64,000 nt of DNA, taken from contig NBIV01000112.1 in NCBI GenBank assembly GCA_003194525.1, positions 124,001 to 188,000 on the forward strand. Direction: 5' to 3'. Source of the DNA: Gracilariopsis chorda (lineage: Eukaryota; Rhodophyta; Florideophyceae; Gracilariales; Gracilariaceae). Shown one piece after another: positions 44,360 to 54,479 of the stretch. The notes beneath the pieces are model-generated. The model made no database searches. It was not told the origin of the DNA and saw only the letters and a list, made by a program, of their open reading frames with translations. How positions within the stretch are numbered: the stretch's first letter is position 1; the number at the start of each line of letters is the position of its first letter. A program made the translations under genes and the position numbers.

Positions 44360-45080
44360 ATGAATGCCTGGCTCACTTGTACCAGACAAACGGCTGCTCC
44401 ACCAACTCATTTCTCGATACCGCTCGCAGCGGTGGTTGAGCGCCAGCTAATGTATCTTCTAAGATTCTGTGCATGTCTTTTACGCGAAGAGAAGGAATCT
44501 GACCACTCAAGAAATGTGCATTCTTACACCAAAGTTACCGCTGTTTTGTCAGAATACGCCTGGGCTGGGCAGTTTCAACTGGAATACTATGCCATATACA
44601 TATATATCGAGAGACAACAGAGGATGCAGACTGAATATCACAACTATGGTGCACGTGCTCAGGTTTACGATCCCCTGCTTCGTGCCACGGAAAGTCGGGC
44701 CACGAAGCTAATGGCTGCGGTTCGCAACGTTACCCCTAATTTTGCTTCGGAACGGAAAACAAACCTGCTTTGTCTTTCACCGGCCGGCGGAGTACACTTA
44801 TTGTCGCTTTCCCCTTTCAGAGCGCGGTTCCGTCCTATTTTCGGTGCAAGTCAAACACAAACACAGTCGAGAGCAATAATATCGGACGTTGCCGTACTTA
44901 CAGGCTGGATGGCCCTGCCGAGTCGCGAAGGTTAGCTGAGGAACTACAGAAGCGATTGCTCAGCAACCAACACGCAGGACGGCCAGCCGCACGTGCCGTC
45001 ATGTCTATTTCAGTAACGAAGCTGGTGCGCCTTGGAACCAATGTCGACGTCAGTAACGTTGAAGGCACCACTCTAAGCCC
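44360..45080 (+). mobile_element. Probable LINE-derived fragment
   Basis: The 191-codon ORF at 44,360-44,935 has no recognised domain, but a neighbouring frame reads FRCKSNTNTVESNNIGRCRT followed by an AESRRLAEELQ segment. That recalls the Cys-x-Cys...Cys tail of the LINE fragments at 47-48 kb. Weak evidence. Confidence 0.3.
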
Positions 45081-45460
45081 TTGAGTCATGTTTGACATAG
45101 CGATAATTAGTCCTGTTTCAGCGTTGTGATATCTGAAATCTTAGCGCATCGTCTGAACCACCTGTCGGATATAATGTGGTAACTCTACCAAGACGACTTT
45201 GGAGCGTCCTCCGCCACCAATGCGTTTGCACTACAAGCCACTGGGCCCACTGGCTGAACAGTTTTGCCCAGCCAGGTGAGCGAATACCGTTCACGTGCGC
45301 TATTGGGCAATACCGCAGGGACACAAGTGGCGTTCACCGGCTGCACCACACCCAGAAGAGTGGTGAAAAGCACCTTGACGGAGCACTAGTAAGGCTTTCG
45401 AGCCTAATTCTTCCGTACATCGCCACGGAAGCGTTCTAATTCCACAGCGGGAGCAAGAGA

Positions 45461-45498
45461 CGCGTGTTCCGCGCAAGAGGCGCGTGTTCCGCGCAAGG
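45461..45498. repeat. Short direct tandem repeat, 20-bp period
   Basis: CGCGTGTTCCGCGCAAG is repeated exactly at 45461 and 45481. Confidence 0.75.
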
Positions 45499-45818
45499 TA
45501 CACACTGATCGCTCTCATTGAGGTTCAGCGACAGTCAGCGCGCTCTTTCTTTGTCATTCCTTGTCCTTAATGCCTGTTCGTGCTTTCACCGTACACATGC
45601 TGTCTCGTGCACTTGCGCAATGGCATGGCTGTTCACACACACTTTTCTTGCTGATTGTATCATGCATGTCTGAATGATACCTAGCGAACGGTAGTTGTAC
45701 ACTATCATCGTACAGCCGTTTTCCAAATGCTGTCTGTGCTCACGCAGACAAACTATTTAGACGGAGTCTGGCAGCGAACAACGGGCATGGTGAGTAACAA
45801 CCCCTCGCAATCATCACC

Positions 45819-46592
45819 ATGTTAGCCACCCTCCTTTCGCTCTTCTTACTTCCTTTGTCACACCCATTGTATCACCAAGTTCACCCATGGCAGCTTTCCC
45901 TGCACGTGCCCTCGTTCAACTTGTTTTCGAGGAGAATAGCGCATCACATTATCGACAATGAAAGCCATTTGACGCTCGTACTTTCGCACCCCGTCTTGAA
46001 GAACCATCCTGATTTTCGGATAAAAGTTATATCTCAACCCCCGCTTCTTCACCTCCGTCTCACCGAGCAATGCAATAATTGCAATCCAATACGTCTCTCG
46101 CATTCTGTCTTCTTGTCTGAACATGTAGCACGTGCATCTGTCTATGCTCGTCACACCGAGAGCGAACAAATAGTTTTGTCATTGGAAAAGCTAACTACTC
46201 GTATCGAGAAGCGAGTCGAGAATTGCATGAACTCTACAGAAACTTACCAGTGCCTGGGAAATCTGGTACGCGCTACATGTGGTTCCAATAATATGCGTTC
46301 TGCTCTTTTTCAGGTAGTATCATGTGATCATCAGTGTGCAACAAGACTTCTCAAACAATGTTTGGCTCCACAAGGTATCATCACATGGAGCATAAGACTA
46401 CTTTCCACGTTTCTGTTCGCTGTTGTCGCCGTAATCATAGTGGTATCGTTTCTATGGGGCTTCTCTTTTGCTTTTCTCGCTCTTCCCTCCCAGCTTTTGA
46501 CAGTGCTATACCTATTTCGCAAGTGCTCTGTTAGTTTTTCTGATCGAATTGCTAAGTGGGTGAAAGAAGAAGCGGATTATCTTCCGTCTTGA
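45819..46592 (+). CDS. Unrecognised membrane protein with signal peptide
   Basis: A 257-residue ORF not assigned to a family. It starts with a hydrophobic leader (MLATLLSLFLLPLSHPLYH) and has a soluble middle with many Cys/His (TEQCNNCNPIRL, VENCMNSTETYQCLGNL, SCDHQCATRLLKQC). A long hydrophobic stretch near residues 190-232 (LLSTFLFAVVAVIIVVSFLW) comes before a charged tail (WVKEEADYLPS). An internal stretch 46266-46313 looks like a 48-nt intron: GTACGC at its start and TTCTGCTCTTTTTCAG at its end. It has no stop and a length divisible by three, so both spliced and unspliced forms stay in frame. It sits between LINE fragments, but its ordered structure suggests a real host gene. Expression data would settle both points. 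Confidence 0.6.
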   Translation: MLATLLSLFLLPLSHPLYHQVHPWQLSLHVPSFNLFSRRIAHHIIDNESHLTLVLSHPVLKNHPDFRIKVISQPPLLHLRLTEQCNNCNPIRLSHSVFLSEHVARASVYARHTESEQIVLSLEKLTTRIEKRVENCMNSTETYQCLGNLVRATCGSNNMRSALFQVVSCDHQCATRLLKQCLAPQGIITWSIRLLSTFLFAVVAVIIVVSFLWGFSFAFLALPSQLLTVLYLFRKCSVSFSDRIAKWVKEEADYLPS

Positions 46593-46639
46593 TACCTTGC
46601 TGCTGTCTGGTACGATGGTGTCTTTTTGCCATTTCTTAG

Positions 46640-47333
46640 TTGTCATGGGAACCTACTCAGGTGCAAGGAGACCCGACGCAGACTCTAGCTGAAGTCACTT
46701 TTATAATCCATCATAGGATATATGCTCTGCACCGAATACCGCTGTGGCGAGGGATCACCCAGGAGGCTGGCGAGTCCCGCTCAGAGCGCATGCAGTTCGC
46801 GGAGATGTGCCGACCTTCCGAAACAGAAAGGCTGCAAAAGACAATGAAGTTACGCCGGACGTAGCCAAACGGAGATACGATTGGGTCTACCAGGGGTATT
46901 TGGATGTCGGGATTCGACGGTCGAGCAGATGATTAGCCTTCTACATCATACAAGTCAATACGGTTGCCTTGGAATCTGGGGCAATAGCAGTAAACACGGA
47001 CACACTCGCACACATCATACGATGTGCATTCGTGATTTTTGTTCTACAGCTTGCAAGCTACATAGAAGGGAAACCATCACAATGTGACTGTAACACGCAC
47101 GCTATCAACAGCGCTGAACACTATGTGCTTCGTTGTCCTAAGCGGACAGATTCTAGGAGACGCGAGCTTCCTGCCGCAGCAGAGAGAAAAGGTAAGACTC
47201 TGGCGGAGATAGTCCGCTAGTGGCCACAGAAGTTGTTAGCCTTTCTAAGGAGGGAGAGGTTTTTCTCATACAAAGAAAAAACCTCTATCAGTATGCCGTA
47301 ATCAGACATATTGAACCCAAAATAAAGAAGAAG
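46640..47333 (+). mobile_element. LINE (non-LTR retrotransposon) 3' fragment A
   Basis: Only the C-terminal end of the polyprotein is recognisable: CDCNTHAINSAEHYVLRCPK, then RRRELPAAAERKGKTLAEIV, and after a stop the continuation QKLLAFLRRERF. It ends with AATAAAGAAGAAG at 47,321, the 3' tail, as in fragment B. Upstream parts (46.64-46.95 kb) are in broken frames. The reverse transcriptase is missing, which is typical of 5' truncation. It lies head to tail with fragment B. Confidence 0.6.
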
Positions 47334-48073
47334 CAATGGCCGTGACGACAGTGTCTTTTGTTCTTCGCAGTTGTCACCAGCTTTGGAAAAGCAAGAAACG
47401 CGCTTTCTAAACTCCTGTGAGCAATATCTGCGGCATCTGACCACGACGGCAACTTCCTGTTGCTGCATCCTGATGATGACCCTCGCGCGTCATAGTCCAA
47501 ATGCGCAAACTCCTGCCCACTTTAAACCAAATACCCATAACTGCCTTTGTCAGAGTTGGAGCTCGCTCAGCCGTGGGAAAGCCGCTGTCGTAGCCTCGGC
47601 TACTGCCCCGTTTCGCTGTATCTACACGTGATTCTCGCGAGCTCGGCGTTTGCAGGTATGCGAGCCGAACGATCTGATCAACTCTCCTACAAAATTCGGA
47701 ACAGTACGTTCGTCGTAGGCGAGAAGGATGCGCGAAAGGCCGAAGTAACGCTCGCACAATTCTACACCAAACACGTTCCTACATTGCATCCTGTGGCGAC
47801 ATTTCTTGAAAACAAAACGCTCAGATGTGACTGTGGAACGAACGTGAAGAAAGACGTTGGGCATGTCGTTTATCGATGCCCTCAGACAAATGCAGCCCGT
47901 AGAGAGTTGTTAGCTGGTCTCCCAAGGAAATGTAAGGAAAGTATACAGCACTTAATCCCACATGAGCCACAGAAGTTCTTGGCCTTCCTGAAGAGAGAAA
48001 GCGTTTACTAAAAGCTCTCCTTCAGCTTAGTAATAGAAAGCTGTTGTCCACAATAAAGAAGAAGAAGAAGAAG
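47334..48073 (+). mobile_element. LINE 3' fragment B
   Basis: The ORF end at 47,547-48,011 holds the tail of a non-LTR polyprotein: ARKAEVTLAQFYTKHVPTLH, then LRCDCGTNVKKDVGHVVYRC (the C-x-C...H...C zinc motif) and PQTNAARRELLAGLPRKCKE, ending EPQKFLAFLKRESVY. The final PQK(F/L)LAFL(K/R)RE is shared with fragment A. The copy ends in AATAAA followed by GAA repeats (48,052-48,073). The open, little-damaged C-terminus suggests it is younger than fragment A. The 5' junction is not clear. Confidence 0.65.
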
Positions 48074-48629
48074 GGACACCGTGCGAATCGCCATTTGTCG
48101 CAGTCATGGACTAGTCCTAGTCGGTACTTGGCCTATTCAAGGCGTCCTAGAACTCCTGGAGTACTTTGATTTGGCCAAGGACGGCGGAGAGGGATCCTCC
48201 GGAAAGCGTTTGCGCCCTCGCGCCGTGCGCAATGCGCTATTTCGCTTGCCATGGTCTGCCGTCCTTCCAAGAGTCTAAGAAGACGATATGGTTACATCGC
48301 AGGGGAGCTAATCGATTCCGAGATATGTAAACCTACCTCCACTCAAGTAGAGGGTAGCTCTTCGAGTTACTGCAGTGCTTTGGGAATTGGCGGCGCGGCT
48401 TGCATTGTGCCTACCCCCACTTAAAGAAAGACGGTATCAGGATTGAACAAGGTAAAGGAGATCATTTATTGGATCCAAGGTGAAGCTGTCTGTGGAAACC
48501 ATACTTCGCTTGCTCTCGTTATGCCAATAGGTTATGTGTAGCTAGGGACTCGAACGCCTTCCTTAATGTACATATCACAAGGTGATGATCAATCAGTCCA
48601 ACAAATCACAGGCAAACCGTCGATTTCAT
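48074..48629. other. Spacer, no gene seen
   Basis: About 555 bases between the LINE tail and the 3' end of the Tudor-like gene. Nothing recognised. Confidence 0.4.
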
Positions 48630-49740
48630 TCACACCGTCGTCCAACAGATCCCATTCTTTTTCCAAAGCTGAGGCGCCTTCACTATCGGTAGCCCTGAGC
48701 ACTCACTTATTTCCATATCTTCTGTAGCAGGGTAGATTGTTTTGTGCTCTTGCTCAACCAAGTAACTCAGCACATATGCTTCATAGGGCACCTTTGTTTC
48801 ATCTCCAAACGCTTTTTGTGCGAGCACCTGACTGCCTTCGTCGTCATATTCGCCAGGCCAGAACACATATAGTCTCTTACCAACAAGGCTGTTGTCCATC
48901 CACAGTTCTTTCTCTCGCGGAAGGGGCGTCCACTCGCGGTACTTGAGGCTGAGGGTTTCTATGCAGTGATCAAGCATGTAGACAACCTGGTGTTGTTTGG
49001 AGTACGAGCTATAACCCAGTATTAATGCAACATAAACAAGGTTTTCACCTGGCCACACAATCGAAATGCACCTCCCGCAGATGTCTTGATTTGCAGACTT
49101 GCCCTTAATCTCCGGAGTGCGCTTGTATCGATTTGATCGCTTAGCAGGCCTTGAGGATGTAAGCTTTCCCTGGCGTTTCGGAGTGCGTCTTGTCTTCGGC
49201 GGCGGTGCTTCGTCAGAGAGTATTTCAGCCGCAGCATTATCCTTGTCATAGTCCTCGTCATGAACTTCTCTTTGCTTCTGCTTTGCAAGTTTCTTTCCTT
49301 CGGCTTCAGACGGGACATGATGGTTGTCTGGGGTAACCTTGATTTGCAAGTTACCACCCCTTCTATCGCAGAACGAAACAAAGTGTGTTCCAGCCTCTGG
49401 AAGGTACGCCTCGATGTACGCTGTTCGAGGCGCACCTCCAATGCCGGTATCCAAGGAGATGAAATCTCCAACATCGCATGAAACGCTCCTAGATTTTGAT
49501 TTGATCTTCCAGTGGTTGTCTCCATCTGAAGCCTCATGCTCATCCTCCTCATCATCAAACAGATATGGAAGTGCAAAAGCACGTGAGTTGGCAAACGCAT
49601 GGCATGAACTTCGTGTTGTCGTGTGAGAAGCGTAACCATGAGAACCTCCAAATTTTATCAAGCAGAAGATCGATACAAATATGGCTCGCTCTATACATCA
49701 TTACTTCATACGCTGCGCTTGTCTCCAACTTCTTTCGCAT
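48630..49740 (-). CDS. Tudor-like (Agenet/PTM type) two-domain protein
   Basis: The main exon (49608-48630) encodes about 326 residues. Two copies of a Tudor-like strand pattern are visible: CGRCISIVWPGENLVYVALI...HQVVYMLDHCIETLSL, and VGKRLYVFWPGEYDDEGSQV...HKTIYPATEDMEISEC. In plant and animal chromatin proteins such domains (GxxIxVxWPxD...Y...V...YxDGDxExL) read methylated histones. A basic linker (PKRQGKLTSSRPAKRSNRYK) and an acidic N-terminal run (DDEEDEHEASDGD) also fit a nuclear protein. The main exon has no in-frame ATG. One model uses ATG 49740 with intron 49711-49609 (GTATGA...CGAAG, 103 nt). Another joins it to the upstream Nudix/APH gene through intron 49776-49646 (GTGAGG...GGAG, 131 nt). 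Both keep frame; I cannot choose. Confidence 0.6.
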
Positions 49741-51126
49741 TCACGGGTAAACGTGCAAGCGTTTGCAAATCCTCACCAGGCATCCTACCGTCACCTTCGT
49801 AACCTTGCAAAATGAACACAATATTGCCATGGATGGGTACAATTTCAAGTAACTTCCGAAGGTCAGATGCAGTGGCGTAGTTCTCCCACAAACTCAAGTA
49901 TTCGTCCATGACCAGATCGGTTACAGGACTATCAAAGCAGAATGTATCACAAAGAGCAATATCGATTCGAGCCGCACCCCAGTCGAATAGAACAAGAGAA
50001 CCATCGTCGGCCTTCAATACATTTTCAGTTATATCGCCGTGTGTCAATGTCAAAGGACATTTCCCACTATCATACAACTCTCGCAGAAGTTCGTACAGTG
50101 CTGTGCCATGAAGTGTAATGTCTGCTAAACCATCCTCCGCATGATTTGGAAACTCCTCATATATCGCAAGCCTTTCCTGCACAACCTTGTCTGCTAGTAA
50201 TGCCTTTGTCTGTCGGATCAGTGATTGAGAAGATTCAACTTGTAACCCAAGGTCTTTGAGCGCTTCAATTTGCTGCAGAGATTGTACTTGAAGCTTTCCA
50301 AGTTCGATCAAAAGCCTGCAAAAGTCGTCGTCCCTGGTCTCGTCCTTAACATGCTCTCCTTGGTCGCTCATTAGCATCCACTGCTTCTCCTCGTTCACAA
50401 ATATTGGCTTCCTCACTAGCTGCGGCGCAAAGCTTGCGATCAAATTGGTCACTTTTCCTTCTATACTGTTGCTCACCTTTAAGTACACTCTTCCTTTGTT
50501 CGTATTAGCTCTCAGTACAGTGGCATTATCATGAGTAATATGGAACTGCTAAAATCTACCTTGCACTTCGTATCCCAGCTTTGCAAGTGTATCAGTGGCA
50601 GCATTTGTTGTATTGGGGAACCATCCTGGTGGTTCCCACGGTTGCAGATCAAATTCCTCTTCATATTTCTTTTGCATGTAATCCCTCATCATGAAAGTAA
50701 AAGTCTCAAATTCCTTAGTATCGTCTATCCAGCAAGACTGCTCTTCTATCGAATTTACTAATTCACTTACTTCATTTACCGCCTTCCATTCGTACTGCAA
50801 GCTTGCAGGAGCCACAGGCATACCAGTACTCTTGTCGTTTGGAGAAAAGCATAAAAAGTGGAGAAGATTGGGCTTATATGGTCGTTGCGAAAGTCGTTGA
50901 TAGTAGAATACAGCAGTGTAAGTTCATACCTTGTGCCACACATCTTCTCAAAGCGCTGGCTAAGGCACTCGCACACTCTTTTCCCATACATTGGTATTTC
51001 GGGGCATTCTAATCGTGGGAAACAAAGTTTGCCGTCACTGTTGTGCTTCACAATCCCGCTACTACTATCCGCGTGGGAAATAACAACAATGTACGGAAGC
51101 GGTGGACGATGTGGTCGGGCAGACAT
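49706..51126 (-). pseudogene. Bacterial-type Nudix/aminoglycoside-phosphotransferase-like gene with one in-frame TAG
   Basis: Exon 1 is 51126-50930 and exon 2 begins at 50828. The intron between is 101 nt (GTATGA...AAGAG), with phase matched. The N-terminal part (IVVISHADSS, then GKLCFPRLECPEIPMYGKRV) resembles the Nudix-like head, and the later QPWEPPGWFPNTTNAATDTL and YLKVSNSI...VNEEKQWMLMSDQG the APH-like body, of a protein family common in bacteria. The kinase-type site is LTHGDITENVLKADDGSLVL followed by FDWGAARID, with HGD...N and D intact. After 158 codons a single TAG (50551-50549) interrupts the frame between VQGRF and QFHITHDNATVLR, at a place where the bacterial family has continuous sequence (aligned with the E of VEQ). 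No other damage is visible, so the gene may be a fresh pseudogene, a read-through or recoded gene, or carry a sequencing error. The real substrate is unknown; antibiotic resistance is not implied. Confidence 0.65.
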
Positions 51127-53549
51127 GGTTTGTCTCAACGGTGATGGTCATTAGAAAGGCTTTGCCTATGAATGGATGTCGCGGACACTCTTCGGTGATC
51201 GAAGTGAACGTCGTTGCCGAATACAGGCTGATTACAAAGATCGGTGTAGGAAGGAAGAGAAAAAGGAAATGCCCGTCTATGACAACTGAGGGCCTGTCAC
51301 AACAAGCGTTGACGATCGTGAATAGAAGTTTGAACGGCAACGTGTGTTTTAGTGATTGGCTACGAAGCAGTGCCCCACTTACGCCCCGTAACTTTTCTTA
51401 AACAGCTGAAGTCTGTAAGCACCCTACGATTATTTGAATTTCTAGGACCTCTCTCATGACGGTGGACCCCGAGTGCAGGAGCGCAAAGTCGAGCGTGGTC
51501 TCATGAACACCACGACTGGGTTCTCCTTTATATCTACATTTCTAATCTCCTCCAGAACCGCACCAGTTCCGGAAAACAAGACCTAATCTTGCTTGCCACG
51601 CTATATTTGACTTTGATGCAAATGTTTTGCAAGATTTGCCATCTTTTCTTCACAAAAACGTAGTCAATGCTTCAAAAGAGCACCAAAATTGACCACAAAA
51701 CAATGACACACTTTCAGCGCCTTTCTGATTAATTCAATCCAAACAAATGCGGACAAAATCTAATTTTTATCCCTTGCAACAGTCAATGTTTTCAAGTAGA
51801 AGTTTATTTGTTCCACAAGGCTAGTACATCAGTTGTTGCTACCGTCACCTGAGCGCATGTTATCCGCCTCAATCTACGCAAACAGCGATCAAATGCTGAC
51901 AATCAAAATCTCTTTAAATGATCTCACTGTGCGTCTTCTCGATTCTAAAGCCTTGTTCTTTCAAGAATTGAAAATGCAGTACAATTTTATTCGCACTTAA
52001 ATGACAAAACAATGAATACTATCCGGCATGTAGCAAAATATTATGAGTTATATGTCATCAACCATTCCAAAAGACAACCCATATTACGCTCTACCGTTCA
52101 TGTGTACATAAAAACGAAGAGCAAAATAAATTCTATTCGAAAATCTAATAAACCAAAAAAAATCTAAACGCAAAAAATATTTAGGTAGACACTTTTGTTT
52201 TTGTATAACAATCTAAGAAGCTACACATATTTAGTCTCTGCTACGGGTTGAAAAGATAGCAAAAGAAACTCTGCTAATCTGATTTGTGTTCACTAAATTG
52301 TTTGTTGGACGAATCCGTTATTCAAATATTACTGATTTAATACAACGCGTTGTGCTGATATTCGTCATTTGAAATCGTTCGGGACAGAACTCAACCATGC
52401 AGAGACTGGCGCTCTTGTTCTTCCTGTAGCATTCTATAACATGATTTTTCAACAATATATCGACTTCTTTGTGAGATCAAAACGAGATGTCATCAGTCAC
52501 CGTGAACATGTTAAGTTGAATGATCTTTCTTTTGAAATAAAGTCTCCTCTCTCCCTTTCTAAGCATCTATATTCGTATGAAGGGGTACATATTGTGATTA
52601 TAGAGTGATTTTGCGCTAATAAATAGGCCTGCACGAGCCCTTCAGGGATTCCAGAATTTTTTCTTGGCACGACGCACCCCTGCCATTCAAAAACCTCACG
52701 AGCAGCAGACGCAAAGCTCAAATCTCATTTAATGCATGGATGCTGCTGCATGTTGACTGCTTCTGATGCTTGATGGCTGGTAAAACAGTGAATGACTGCA
52801 ATGATAGCCATTCAGCAGTAAACAGGGTGCGCCACTTATCTGACTCATTGCAACGCGCCAGTGCAGTACAATGCAGGGAGATATATACTGCACTGGCATA
52901 TTGCAAAATGCATCTCCCGTGCTGACCATAATCACTATTTTTGATCCCATTCAGGCTCGGCCAATACCGCAGTGTCGTAACGTTTTGGTACTTTGGGCAC
53001 TGTTGCTGGCCTGGGACTTAGGCAAGGCCGAGGTGTTTTGCGGTCGCTACAAGATTAACCCACTGAGTACCACAAATCGGAAAAGTTCAGGTGCTCTTCT
53101 GTACTGCACTGATCAATAGATGGCGACAAGGATGTCTGAGGGTTTCTCAGACCTAATACCAGTTTGCTGTACAGGATCCGCGGCGGCCACCGTCTCGTAC
53201 CTCTTGGGGCTAGAAAGCACAATTTTTTTGTGAGTAAATGCAAACCAATCCCTTCAACTAAACATAGGTTAAACGACAAACGGCTTGAAAACCGCCTGGG
53301 CACACTCCGCTTGTCAAATTCCAACATGATTGTGTCCAGAGTCCTTGTTCTGCGCAAGAATGCATCTGGTAAGCGTACGGCTTGCAGCATTTTTTTTAAT
53401 TGCTCATGTATCTAGCCCAGTGGTGCAAACCACTTTCTTTTATTTTCAACTTTTTAATATTCGAAACTATTCTGTAACTCTGGCAAAATTTTTAGGGGTT
53501 TAAAAAACTAGAATTGATATTTTACACTACTATGTCGTGAGGAGGTCCA
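51127..53549. other. Gene-free region with AT-rich core
   Basis: Between 51,401 and 52,368 there is no ORF of 60 codons on either strand, and the composition is visibly AT-rich (runs such as AAATCTAATAAACCAAAAAA near 52,141). The flanks are more mixed. Short ORFs at 52,369-53,415 have no domain. Confidence 0.55.
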
Positions 53550-53835
53550 CGCACGAATTCTGGTGGAGCCCAACCAAAATTTTGGACGTGCCAGAGGGAA
53601 TTCGGGAGTTGCTAAAGCCAGTTATGGAGGCACCAGGGCGAACTCAGGAGGGGCAAGGGCGAATTCTGCAGGTGCCAAGGCACATTCTGGAGGCGCCAGA
53701 CTCAATTCGCGGGAGGCACCAGTCCCAATGCTGGAGACGCCAGACCTCATTCGGGAGGAGCCCGAGCAAATTATGGAGGTGTCAGAGCCACTTCAGGAGG
53801 GGACAGGGTGAACTCAGGCAGCGCAAGGCCAGGAA
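53550..53835 (+). repeat. Imperfect 21-bp minisatellite encoding heptads
   Basis: About a dozen units with consensus near CAATTCGGGAGG(C/A)GCCAG(A/G). Unit starts at 53725, 53746, 53767, 53788 and 53809 show the exact 21-base period. Since 21 is a multiple of three, every frame stays periodic: one gives ANSGGAR-like heptads, another (I/M)LEAPx(R/S)-like. The array sits just upstream of the Helitron and may be part of an ORF belonging to it. Confidence 0.65.
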
Positions 53836-53875
53836 CTGGACGATCTCGACGATTACCAGTTCCCCCCGCTCCAGA

Positions 53876-54334
53876 TGTGGTGTCGGTAAAGGAGAGAGAA
53901 GCACATGTGCAAGGACCCATTGTTCCAGTCGCGGAAGAAGACGAAATTACTCCTGCTCCTACGTCCGTCGCTGTGGCAAGTGGTTCCAGGCCCACATGAC
54001 GACCAAATATCTCTCCTATGCCTCCACTTCTCCCACCAATGAGAGCGACACATCCGTGGAGGGAGATGCGCGTGCTCGACCGCAAGATGGAGAAGAATAA
54101 CAGATGCCCGTTCCTATGGAAGTGAAAGAGGACGAGATCATCCCCGCTCCCTCACAGCCGCCGCACCAGCCTGCTCTGCTGCAGGCTGAACAAGAAGAAG
54201 AGCAGATGCCTGTTCCACTGGAAGCTGAGGAGGATGAGATTACTACTGCTCAATTACAGCCGCCACAGCAGCAGCTTCATACGACTACCATGCAGACTGC
54301 TGGGCGTATTGATCGAGGGCTCTATCGCGTGTAA
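53876..54334 (+). repeat. Degenerate acidic repeat ORF segments
   Basis: The motif PVPxExxEDEIxxAPxQPP recurs at about 53,905 (IVPVAEEDEITPAP), 54,104 (MPVPMEVKEDEIIPAPSQPP) and 54,207 (MPVPLEAEEDEITTAQLQPP). Units are 100 or so bases long and in two frames. It is probably a decayed, low-complexity accessory protein of the neighbouring element. Confidence 0.45.
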
Positions 54335-54479
54335 TATGCGTGGGCTCTCGTGGCAGTTAGAACTTCGAATGATCCGGCAATCCGGGCAAGCGTTCCGGGG
54401 TTTGAGTGGCTTTCCACTACGGATCAAAGGCGATGCGGAAGATACGGCGAGCACTCACACACGCTCTCCTCCTGCCCGT

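Larger units (their letters stand above)
40550..45818. other. Gene-poor region, 5.3 kb, with repeats and LINE scraps
   Basis: The promoter of the membrane-protein gene is at the left end; the 205-codon plus ORF at 40,782-41,399 has no domain. Further right are a CT microsatellite, a multi-stem inverted-repeat structure and at least two LINE 3' fragments, listed separately. No intact gene is supported. Confidence 0.45.

Noticed and set aside
48535-48570. GTTCGAGTCCC on the minus strand, a tRNA T-loop-like sequence
   Set aside because: No T-stem pairing and no acceptor, D or anticodon arms around it.
49706-51126. Reading the APH-like gene as an antibiotic-resistance gene
   Set aside because: The APH fold is shared by many small-molecule and protein kinases, and the Nudix-like head points to a different, unknown substrate.
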